The translations under genes and the position numbers were made by a program. A stretch of DNA of 64,000 nucleotides from Byssovorax sp. (GTDB taxonomy: Bacteria; Myxococcota_A; Polyangia; Polyangiales; Polyangiaceae), in assembly GCA_025362495.1 (NCBI GenBank), contig JANYGI010000229.1, positions 62,001 through 126,000 of the forward strand. The letters are read 5' to 3'. The notes under the pieces are model-generated. The model was given only the letters and a program-made list of their open reading frames with translations, was not told the DNA's origin and searched no databases. Within the stretch, counting starts at the first letter, position 1; each line of letters starts with the position of its first letter. This document shows, one piece after another, positions 21,247-28,933 of this stretch.

Positions 21247-23763
21247 TCAGGCGCCGCCGCCGTCGTAGGGCTCGAGCCGCACCTCGACCGGATCGATCTT
21301 CCAGATCTCGCGCGCGTACTCGCGGACCGTGCGATCCGACGAGAACGCGCCGACGCGGGCGATGTTGAGGGCGGCCTTGCGCGACCACCCGTCCGCGTCG
21401 CGGAACGACTCGGCGACGGCCTGCTGGCCGGCGGCGTAGGCCGCGAAGTCGCCGAGCGAGAAGTACTCGTCGCGGCCGAGCAGGCCGTCGAGGAGCGGGT
21501 TGAAGAGGTCGCGCTCGTCGGGGCTGAAAAAGCCCGAGCGGATCAGATCGACGACCTCGCGGATGGTGGGATCGGCGTCGTAGAAGGCGCGCCCAGGGAC
21601 GGCGTTCCTGCGGACCTCGAGGATCTCGGCCGCGTCGAGGCCGAACAGGAAGAAGTTGTCGGGCCCGACCGCGTCGCGGATCTCGATGTTGGCGCCGTCG
21701 AGGGTGCCGATCGTCAGCGCGCCGTTCATCGCCAGCTTCATGTTGCCGGTGCCCGACGCCTCCATTCCGGCCGTGGAGATCTGCTCCGAGACGTCGGCCG
21801 CGGGGATGATCTTCTCGGCCAGCGAGACGCGGTAGTTGGGCAGGAAGGCCACGCGGATCGCGCTGCAGTGGCGGTCGTTGTTGATGACCTGGGCGATGGC
21901 GTGGATGAAGCGGATGATCAGCTTCGCCGTCCGGTAGCCGGGGGCGGCCTTGGCGCCGAAGATGAACGTCCGCGGGAGGACCTCTTCGCCGCGCTTGAGC
22001 CGCAGGTAGAGCGCCACGATATGCAGCGCGTTGAGGAGCTGGCGCTTGTACTCGTGGAGGCGCTTGATCTGGACGTCGAAGATCGACGCGGGATCGGCCT
22101 CGAAGCCGAGCTCGTGCTGGATGAGCTTGCTCAGCGCGACCTTGTTGGCGAGCTTGACCTCGCGCAGCCGGGAGCGGAACACCGGATCTGCGGCGTGCGG
22201 CTCGAGGTCCTGCAGCCGCTCGAGATCCTTCACCCAGCCGTCGCCGATGCGCTCGGTGATGAGCTTCGCCAGTCCGGGATTGCAGGCCTGGAGCCAGCGG
22301 CGCGGCGTCACGCCGTTGGTCTTGTTGTTGAAGCGCTCCGGGAACATCTCGTGGAAATCGCGGAGCAGGTGGCTCTTGATCAGCTCGGTGTGGAGCTTGG
22401 CCACGCCGTTGACCGAGTGCGATCCGACGACGGCGAGGTGGGCCATGCGGATGCGCCGCTCGCCGCCCTCTTCGATGAGCGACATGCGCGCGGCGCGCTC
22501 CTTGTCGTGCGGGTGATCGTCGAGCACGACGCGCATGAAGCGGCGGTTGATCTCGGTGACGATCTCCAGGTGGCGCGGGAGCAGGCGACCGAACGTCGAC
22601 GCCGGCCAGCGCTCGAGGGCCTCGGGGAGCAGCGTGTGGTTGGTGTAGCCGAAGCACGCGACCGTCTGCTTCCAGGCCTCGTCCCAGGAGACGCTGTGCT
22701 CGTCGACGAGGACGCGCATCAGCTCGGCGATGGCGACGGCCGGGTGCGTGTCGTTGAGCTGCATCGCCACCTTCTCGGCGAAGCGCGTGAAGTCCGGGTG
22801 GACCTTGCGGTAGCGATAGACGATGTCGTGGATCGAGCAGGCGACGAAGAAGTACTCCTGGCGCAGGCGGAGCTCGCGGCCGGCCTCGAAGTTGTCGTTG
22901 GGATAGAGCACCTTCGAGATGACCTCGGAGGCGTTCTTGGCCTGCACCGCGCGCACGTAATCGCCGCTGTTGAAGAGGTCGAAGTCGAACTCTTCGCCGG
23001 CGCGCGCGGCCCAGAGGCGGAGCGTGTTCACGGTGCTGGTGTGGTGGCCGGCGATCGGCGTGTCGTAGGGGACGCCGAGCACCGTCTCTTCCTGGACCCA
23101 CACGACGCGGTAGCCGCCCTTGCCGTCGCTCTGGTGCTCGGTGTGGCCGCCAAGCTTCACAGGCACGGTGTACTCCGGGCGAGCGATCTCCCAGGGGTTG
23201 CCGAAGCGGAGCCACTCGTCGGCGCGCTCGACCTGGGCCCCGTTGCGGATCGCCTGCTCGAAGATGCCGAACTCGTAGCGGATCCCGTAGCCGTAGCCGG
23301 GCAAGCTCAGCGTCGCCATCGACTCGAGCAGGCACGCCGCGAGCCTCCCGAGGCCGCCGTTGCCGAGGCCGGCGTCGGGCTCTTGCTCGATCAAGTCGTC
23401 GAGGTTGATGCCCAGATCCGCGAGCACCTTGCGGTACTCGTCGAAGATGTCGAGCGCCTGGAGGTTGGCCGTGAGCGCGCGGCCGAGGAGGAACTCGGCC
23501 GAGAGGTAATAGGCGCGCTTGACGTCCTGATCGTAGTACGTCTTCTGCGTCCTGGCCCAGCGCTGCACGAGGCGATCGCGCACCGAGAGCGAGAGCGCCA
23601 TGTAGCGATCGAAGGGCGTCGCGCCGTCGAGATCGCGCGAGCGCGAGTACTGGACGTGGTCGTTGAACGCCCTCCGCAGCACGACCGGGTGCATGCCGGT
23701 GCGATCGTCTTCGACTTCGATCGCGGTCGACGGGGCGGGATCGTTCAGGGTAGCGTTGCTCAT
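21247..23763 (-). CDS. glgP: Glycogen/alpha-glucan phosphorylase
   Basis: 838 residues, standard length. Cleaves alpha-1,4-glucan with phosphate to give glucose-1-phosphate; cytoplasmic. Recognisable blocks: ALGNGGLGRLAACLLESMA near the N terminus (read GLGNGGLGRLAA), NDTHPAVAIAELMRVL, TNHTLLPEALERWP, KTNGVTPRRWL and the PLP site EASGTGNMKLAMNGA with its Schiff-base lysine. All indicate an active enzyme. Without the phosphoserine region of animal forms, control is likely by expression. ATG 23763 follows a TAAGCT hexamer by 8 nt and has no Shine-Dalgarno. It is transcribed alone, with no other glycogen gene beside it. Confidence 0.97.
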   Translation of the reverse strand: MSNATLNDPAPSTAIEVEDDRTGMHPVVLRRAFNDHVQYSRSRDLDGATPFDRYMALSLSVRDRLVQRWARTQKTYYDQDVKRAYYLSAEFLLGRALTANLQALDIFDEYRKVLADLGINLDDLIEQEPDAGLGNGGLGRLAACLLESMATLSLPGYGYGIRYEFGIFEQAIRNGAQVERADEWLRFGNPWEIARPEYTVPVKLGGHTEHQSDGKGGYRVVWVQEETVLGVPYDTPIAGHHTSTVNTLRLWAARAGEEFDFDLFNSGDYVRAVQAKNASEVISKVLYPNDNFEAGRELRLRQEYFFVACSIHDIVYRYRKVHPDFTRFAEKVAMQLNDTHPAVAIAELMRVLVDEHSVSWDEAWKQTVACFGYTNHTLLPEALERWPASTFGRLLPRHLEIVTEINRRFMRVVLDDHPHDKERAARMSLIEEGGERRIRMAHLAVVGSHSVNGVAKLHTELIKSHLLRDFHEMFPERFNNKTNGVTPRRWLQACNPGLAKLITERIGDGWVKDLERLQDLEPHAADPVFRSRLREVKLANKVALSKLIQHELGFEADPASIFDVQIKRLHEYKRQLLNALHIVALYLRLKRGEEVLPRTFIFGAKAAPGYRTAKLIIRFIHAIAQVINNDRHCSAIRVAFLPNYRVSLAEKIIPAADVSEQISTAGMEASGTGNMKLAMNGALTIGTLDGANIEIRDAVGPDNFFLFGLDAAEILEVRRNAVPGRAFYDADPTIREVVDLIRSGFFSPDERDLFNPLLDGLLGRDEYFSLGDFAAYAAGQQAVAESFRDADGWSRKAALNIARVGAFSSDRTVREYAREIWKIDPVEVRLEPYDGGGA

Positions 23764-23771
23764 CGCCCGGG

Positions 23772-23777
23772 AGCTTA
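23772..23777 (-). promoter_or_regulatory. TANNNT -10 element upstream of glgP
   Basis: TAAGCT on the minus strand, 8 nt before ATG 23763, consistent with a leaderless or nearly leaderless glgP transcript. Confidence 0.4.
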
Positions 23778-23875
23778 CCGGCCCCGAAAGGCCAGGTGGC
23801 CAGCGATTTTCCCGGGGCCGTGAGACCCGTGATAATCAGGGGCTCTCGACCCATTTCTTTCGGGGCAAGGTGATC

Positions 23876-24559
23876 ATGAACGCGAAGTTTCAGGCACGGC
23901 GGCTGGGCGTGGCGATGGCGGCGAGCGTGCTCGCGGCGGTGATGGCGACCGGCTGCGGCTTCCTCAAGCCGAAGTCCAACAAGGCCTACGCCGAGGCCTG
24001 CGTGGTCGACTCCGACTGCGCGTCGCTCGACTGCGCGGGGCAGGGGAACGTGTGCTCGAAGGCCTGCCAGTACAACGCCGATTGTGGCGGGACGATGGTC
24101 TGCCGCCAGAAGGACGACGGCTCCGGCGATCACTGCGCGCAGCCCGTGGGCGTGAAGCTCAACGGCACCTGCATGGCCCCGAGCGACTGCGAGAACGGCC
24201 ACTGCCTCAAGCACGTCGGCGAGGACAACGCGCCCGGGATCTGCTCGCGCTTCTGCACGGCCCCGGCTGATTGCCCCGATGGGATGAAGATCTGCGACAG
24301 CATCTCCGACACCGGGGCGCTGAAGATGTGTTTGCCGGGCGGCGCGCCGGGCGTCCCCGTCGCCAGGTTCGGCTCGGTGCCGGTCAAGGCGAAGACGGTC
24401 GCGACCGTGGTGCCGCCGGTGGCGACCGTGCCGCCGGTCGGCGTTCAGGGGCCGCAGCTCGGGGCGCGGACGGCGGCGGTGCCTGCCACCGCCGCGCCGA
24501 CGGCGACGGTGAAGGCGCCGCCCGCGTCGACGGGGATCAAGATCAAGCCGCGGCACTGA
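23876..24559 (+). CDS. Cys-rich secreted lipoprotein
   Basis: 227 residues from ATG 23876, preceded by CAAGGTGAT as ribosome binding site. Signal peptide with lipobox MATGC (Cys24). The mature domain (about 36-165) has repeating Cys pairs of the form C-x-x-D-S/A-D-C, resembling the Dickkopf/EGF-like Cys-knot modules common in myxobacterial surface proteins (EACVVDSDCASLDC, QYNADCGGTMVC, APSDCENGHC, TAPADCPDGMKIC). The C-terminal third is a low-complexity Ala/Pro/Val linker ending in Lys/Arg. Probably displayed on the outer membrane. Function unknown. Confidence 0.75.
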   Translation: MNAKFQARRLGVAMAASVLAAVMATGCGFLKPKSNKAYAEACVVDSDCASLDCAGQGNVCSKACQYNADCGGTMVCRQKDDGSGDHCAQPVGVKLNGTCMAPSDCENGHCLKHVGEDNAPGICSRFCTAPADCPDGMKICDSISDTGALKMCLPGGAPGVPVARFGSVPVKAKTVATVVPPVATVPPVGVQGPQLGARTAAVPATAAPTATVKAPPASTGIKIKPRH

Positions 24560-24903
24560 TCGCGCGCGGAAACGAGCCTGGCCGGCGCGCCGGGACGCTC
24601 GGTGAGGCGCTCGTGATCACTGCGCCTCACCGAGTGAAGTCCAATCGGTCGGACGTCGTCGACACGGGGGGGCACCGCTGTGCGCCTTCGCGATGTCGCG
24701 ACACGAGCAGCGCTTGACGGGGCCTGACCAGAAGAACCGGATACGGCAACGCGAGTCACGACGAAGCTGGCTTCAAGCGTTGTCCTGAACGACGAGGTAG
24801 CCTGTGTCGTCGGAGCGCATTGCCGGCGCGGGGCCAGTCGACGCAAGGCTCGACTCCGCAGCTCGCCCGAAATGCGTTGACACGCGGGGCGTCCTGGCAT
24901 CGA
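24560..24903. other. Intergenic region before the LysM-OTU unit
   Basis: About 340 bp without a supportable gene. It holds the hairpin at 24598-24634; the remainder (24635-24903) shows no clear promoter, repeat or RNA. The next gene could start at ATG 24904 or 24916. Confidence 0.6.
24598..24634 (+). terminator. Strong hairpin downstream of lipoprotein gene
   Basis: Perfect 13-bp inverted repeat CTCGGTGAGGCGC (24598-24610) and GCGCCTCACCGAG (24622-24634), 11-nt loop, 38 bp after the stop codon. The loop contains the 8-bp palindrome GTGATCAC. No T tract follows. Confidence 0.6.
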
Positions 24904-24915
24904 ATGGTAGCCACC

Positions 24916-25554
24916 ATGGCCGCGTTCATCACGGTAGGCGTCGGTGAGTGCCTGTCGAGCATCGCCTTCGAGAGCGGTCATTTCTGGCCCACTCTGTGGG
25001 ATCACCCGGACAATGCAGCGCTGCGCGAGGCGCGCGGTAACCCCCACGTTCTCCTCGACGGCGACCGCGTCTTCGTACCCGACCTCCGCCCGAAAGCGGT
25101 CGAGGCCGAGACGGGCAAGCGCCACAGCTTCCGCCGCAAGGGCTTCCCCGAGCAGCTCCGGCTGCGGTTTGGCACCGACGAGCTGCCGCGGAAGGGCGTC
25201 CCCTACGAGCTCACGATCGACGGTGTCACCGTGCGCGGGGTGACGACCGAGCGCGGGGAGATTGCTTGTTACCTCACGCCGAATGCCCGCCTCGCAGAGC
25301 TCGTGCTCCGGCCGGCCGACGCCCCCGAGGAGCGCTATGCGGTGGCGCTGAGGGGGCTCGATCCGGTGGACAGCGTGGTGGGCTTCAAGCAGCGTCTACG
25401 AAACCTCGGGTACTACCGCGGCGTTGCAGACGGCGAAGTGAACGCCGAGACGGTGACTGCCATGAACGAGATGCAGGCTCGCCATGCGCTCCCGTTGACG
25501 GAGCTCCCGGACGAAGCGACGAGGAGCGCGCTGCTCACGGCGCACGGCTGCTGA
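24916..25554 (+). CDS. LysM-like/peptidoglycan-binding accessory protein
   Basis: 212 residues from ATG 24916 (ATG 24904 adds four residues; neither has a strong ribosome site). Residues 1-55 are LysM-like (TVGVGECLSSIAFESGHFW ... NPHVLLDGDRVFVPD). Residues 60-140 form a beta-sandwich-like middle region (HSFRRKGFPEQLRLRFG). The C terminus (about 150-212) is a peptidoglycan-binding type 1 domain (FKQRLRNLGYYRGVADGEV). No signal peptide. From memory, this LysM-beta-PGB order recurs in proteobacterial genes beside VgrG/PAAR spike or contractile-tail genes, where it probably helps load or tether cargo. It sits 15 bp before the OTU gene and is almost certainly co-transcribed with it. Confidence 0.7.
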   Translation: MAAFITVGVGECLSSIAFESGHFWPTLWDHPDNAALREARGNPHVLLDGDRVFVPDLRPKAVEAETGKRHSFRRKGFPEQLRLRFGTDELPRKGVPYELTIDGVTVRGVTTERGEIACYLTPNARLAELVLRPADAPEERYAVALRGLDPVDSVVGFKQRLRNLGYYRGVADGEVNAETVTAMNEMQARHALPLTELPDEATRSALLTAHGC

Positions 25555-25569
25555 GCCGAGGAAACGACC

Positions 25570-28500
25570 ATGCCTTTTGATGTCCGCGGCAGAGAGAGCA
25601 CCGTCGCGCTGGCGGGCGTGAATCACGAGCTGATCCGCGCCAGCAAGGATGGGAATTGCCTGTTTCATGCCGCCGGCCACGCCCTGGTGACGGCGGGGCA
25701 CGCGGGCCCCGAGCTGGCCAATCACGCGCTGCTCCGCGCGCACGTGGTGGCCTACGTCGCCCTCCACGCGAAGGATCTGAACGCGCTCGGGTTCAAGCTG
25801 CGCGACGGGATGGGCATCGCGCTGAACGCGCAGGGCGCTGTATCGGTGGCCCAGGGACAGGCGATCGATCGGCAGGTGGCGTACCTCCGCGGCCTGCGCA
25901 ACTGGGGAGACGAGGCGTGCATCACGGCGATCGAGCGCCTCTATGGCGTGGAGGTGCTGGTCTTCGACGATCAGGGCGCGGCCGCGGCGCTCGGAGTCCC
26001 GTATTATGCGGTCTCGCACGCCGTGGGCCTCAAGATCCGGCTCTGCATCCGGCTCCTGGGCGACACCCCCGTCCACTACGACGTCTATCTGCCCGACTAC
26101 GATGCTCTCCGGGACGGCGCCGCCGTCGTGCTCGACGCGCCGAGGAAGGGTGGGGAGATCAGCCAGTCGGCCAAGGCACCCTGGGCGTACCACCTGGCGC
26201 CGGAGGGGCTCAATCTGTTCTGTCCAGCGCTCGACCACCGACAGATGGCGTTCAGCCGCGCGGTCATCGAAGGGTTGTCGCGCAAGAAGGTGGTCGTCAA
26301 ACCCGTCTCGGTGGCGCTCGGCGGCCAGTCCAACGTGATCCTCGGGCCGCCGGCCCCGGTCGTCGCCGTGCGCGTGCGCAACCGCGCCGACAAGGCCGCT
26401 CTCACCTCGGCGTCGTTCGCCGCGCAGGCGGGCGCCGAGGTGCTCGGTCGGGTGGTGGAAGAGCCCCTCATCCTGCCGCTAGTGCGGGTCGAAGGGGTCT
26501 GTATCAACCTGCTCGATTTCTCCTCGACCGATCTGGTGGTCGATCTCGAGCGCGGCAAAGCGCCGTTGCCGGTGCGGCTGTATGTGCGGGTGTACCAGCG
26601 AGCCTTCGGTCATGCCGGGGCCTCGGTGCCGCACGGCGGGCTGCTGGGCGAGACTGTCATTGATCTGGCGAAAGCGAAGGCGAAGTCGGACGACATCGAC
26701 GAGCCCGCGCTCACGCGGATCACGCTCAATCCGGCGGACGCGCTGCCCGACGAGGTGGCGCGACTGATGACGTGGCAGGCCTCCCCATTTCAGATCGTCG
26801 TGAGCAGCGATCCCGATTTCGAGCCCGGGGCCTCGGCGTGGACGCACGCGCACGTCCCGAGCGAGTTCGATATCCTGCTGGCGGAGTACGTGGCCGGAGT
26901 GCCGGTGAAGATGCTCGGGGACAGCCCCATGGTGCTGGCCGATCTGGGGATAGGCGCCACGGTCGCGGCGGTGGCCAATCCAGCGATCGACGCCGAGGCG
27001 CCGAAGGGGCGTGAAACGTTTGCCATGCCAGCCGACAAGGAGGTCGCGCTCGGGCAGCTCCTGAACGCGACAGGGCTCGGCACCATCGACACCAACTTCA
27101 ACAGCTACCTCATCGAGGTGGCGCCGGGCGAGTGGTACGTGGCGACCTCGTGGGCCAGCATGGCCGCCCTCCAGAGGAACCCGGACGACGACTGTTACTA
27201 TCTGCGATCACTCTACTGGTCAGGCTCGATGCGGGGGGCGTTCGTCGCCACGGCGGCCGATCTGGCGCAGCCCGGGGCCAGGGCGGCGGGCGAGGCTGTG
27301 AACCGGTTGAACCGCGTGATGGCTCTCGTCACGGCGGCCCGATCGGCGCTCAACACCGCCAGTAACTTGACCTCAGCGCAATACGCCGTGCTGTTCCCGC
27401 TCATCCGGTCGAAGGACTTCTATAGCGCGATGTGGAGCTGGAACGACGACGAGCGAGCGCAGGCCGCGCACGGGACGAGGTTCCGTGACGCGTACGCCAC
27501 TGCTGTCCTGCAGGTGAGCGCGCTCAAGGCGAGCGACGAAGCCAGGATATTCCTGGCCGACCGTGATCTCGACACCTCGGCGCTCCGGCTCAGTGTTTGC
27601 CGCGACGACGCCATGCCCATCGTGTACACGGTCGAGCTCGCCGAGTGCGCCGCCCTGTGTGATCGGATGTACAAGGCCATGTTCGGTGCCCGGACGGACC
27701 TGCTTCAAAAAGGGCTCCGGCTCGGCGGTATCGAGGTCGAGGGGGTCAAGGACTTCGATCTGGAGAGCGGCAATCGGCTGGCTCCGGGAGCCGACTGGAT
27801 GCGCCATGTTTTTGATCCGCCGCTCAAGGTGACGTGCGTGGTGACCGCCGGCATCAGCAGCTGCGCGGGCGGCGTGACCGTGACCGTCGACGAGGACCCC
27901 GCGGCGCCGGAGCACGTCATTCTGTGGCACCTGGACGCGAGCCTGTCGATCCCGCTGCTGTGCGAGATGGAGCGTGTCTGGCCCAAGGGGAAGGGGGCGC
28001 CGCCGATGCGGTCGCTCGCGGTGGTGACACCTTCTCTGTGGGAGCTCAACAAGTACCGGATGGATAACCTCTATCCGGAGGCGGTGGTCGGGGACTGCAA
28101 CACCGCGTTCCTGGCGCGCAGCTCGCACTGGTACGCGGAGCAGCCGGTGGTGGCCGGCTGCGATCTCTTCGGCCTCGATTTGCGGACGGCAGGCCAGGCC
28201 GATCTGGTGTTCACGTACGATATCGACAAGCGCACGGAGCCGCTCGGCATGTTCCGCGACGTGGCCGCGGACAGCGAGGACGCGGCGCCGCTGCTCGCGC
28301 ACTTCCGCAGGAATTTGCTCGGCGCGTACCGGCACGACGAGGCTGATCCCCGGACGCCCAAGGAGATGACGGAGTACGTGGCGACCGTCGCGACGAGGGT
28401 GCAGCAGGACGTGGTGGCCATCCGGCGGGCGAAGCGGGAGACGAACAACAAGAGCTGTCGTATCCCGCGGATGAGCGGGCCTCTGGTGGACGCCGTGGCG

Positions 28501-28608
28501 AAGCAGTCGACTCCGCTGCTGGAGACTGACGTGCTGCTCGCGGCCGAGCAGGGCGAGCAGGAGCTGTCGCACCACACCGCACATCGCTGGACGCCGGGCT
28601 CGCGGTGA
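25570..28608 (+). CDS. OTU-type cysteine protease domain protein, candidate effector
   Basis: 1012 residues, no signal peptide or membrane segment. Residues 22-180 match an OTU-like cysteine protease: catalytic Cys in DGNCLF (D27-C30), a conserved NWGDEACITAI block (W112, G113) and catalytic His in the closing V-H-Y-D-V-Y segment (H169). OTU enzymes cleave ubiquitin or ubiquitin-like chains; pathogens inject them into eukaryotic hosts. Residues 180-1012 are unrecognised: alternating beta-rich stretches, a helical part near 590-650 and a charged C terminus. ATG 25570 has GAGG upstream. It is the second gene after the LysM/PGB protein. No immunity-like small gene follows, which fits a non-bacterial target. 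OTU assignment is by motif only. Confidence 0.7.
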   Translation: MPFDVRGRESTVALAGVNHELIRASKDGNCLFHAAGHALVTAGHAGPELANHALLRAHVVAYVALHAKDLNALGFKLRDGMGIALNAQGAVSVAQGQAIDRQVAYLRGLRNWGDEACITAIERLYGVEVLVFDDQGAAAALGVPYYAVSHAVGLKIRLCIRLLGDTPVHYDVYLPDYDALRDGAAVVLDAPRKGGEISQSAKAPWAYHLAPEGLNLFCPALDHRQMAFSRAVIEGLSRKKVVVKPVSVALGGQSNVILGPPAPVVAVRVRNRADKAALTSASFAAQAGAEVLGRVVEEPLILPLVRVEGVCINLLDFSSTDLVVDLERGKAPLPVRLYVRVYQRAFGHAGASVPHGGLLGETVIDLAKAKAKSDDIDEPALTRITLNPADALPDEVARLMTWQASPFQIVVSSDPDFEPGASAWTHAHVPSEFDILLAEYVAGVPVKMLGDSPMVLADLGIGATVAAVANPAIDAEAPKGRETFAMPADKEVALGQLLNATGLGTIDTNFNSYLIEVAPGEWYVATSWASMAALQRNPDDDCYYLRSLYWSGSMRGAFVATAADLAQPGARAAGEAVNRLNRVMALVTAARSALNTASNLTSAQYAVLFPLIRSKDFYSAMWSWNDDERAQAAHGTRFRDAYATAVLQVSALKASDEARIFLADRDLDTSALRLSVCRDDAMPIVYTVELAECAALCDRMYKAMFGARTDLLQKGLRLGGIEVEGVKDFDLESGNRLAPGADWMRHVFDPPLKVTCVVTAGISSCAGGVTVTVDEDPAAPEHVILWHLDASLSIPLLCEMERVWPKGKGAPPMRSLAVVTPSLWELNKYRMDNLYPEAVVGDCNTAFLARSSHWYAEQPVVAGCDLFGLDLRTAGQADLVFTYDIDKRTEPLGMFRDVAADSEDAAPLLAHFRRNLLGAYRHDEADPRTPKEMTEYVATVATRVQQDVVAIRRAKRETNNKSCRIPRMSGPLVDAVAKQSTPLLETDVLLAAEQGEQELSHHTAHRWTPGSR

Positions 28609-28933
28609 CTCTCCCGCTCGACGGTGGGCGGGGTCGCTCGCGGCCGAGCCGGTGATCTTCCCCGGTCGTCCCCCGCCGTGGACCGAGGCTCGGGGGGCGC
28701 GCCAGGCGTCCTCGCTCCGGACGCGATCGCGTGGATCGCACCGGCGTGATCCGCAGGATCGTCTCGACGCTCGATAACGCCCGGAGCTCCGAAGATTTCC
28801 CGCTCCGCGCGCGGGGCACGCAGCTTGCTGTGAGGGTGCCAGAGGCCGGTGGCCCTCGAAGGATCCAGCCGCCGTCGTGAGACACGAGGGTTGCGAACGC
28901 CCTCGATATTTCTGCGCTGGTCAGGAGATCTCC
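28609..28933. other. Intergenic region upstream of GH16 gene
   Basis: About 325 bp with no supportable gene. A 6-bp inverted repeat CGAGGG (28885-28890)/CCCTCG (28900-28905) lies 29 bp before the GH16 start codon and could be an operator or leader hairpin. Nothing else is recognised. Confidence 0.5.

Noticed and set aside
21065..24556. Minus-strand open frame of 1163 codons across clpS, glgP and a lipoprotein gene
   Set aside because: It crosses several real genes in other frames and has the Arg/Pro-rich composition of a shadow frame.
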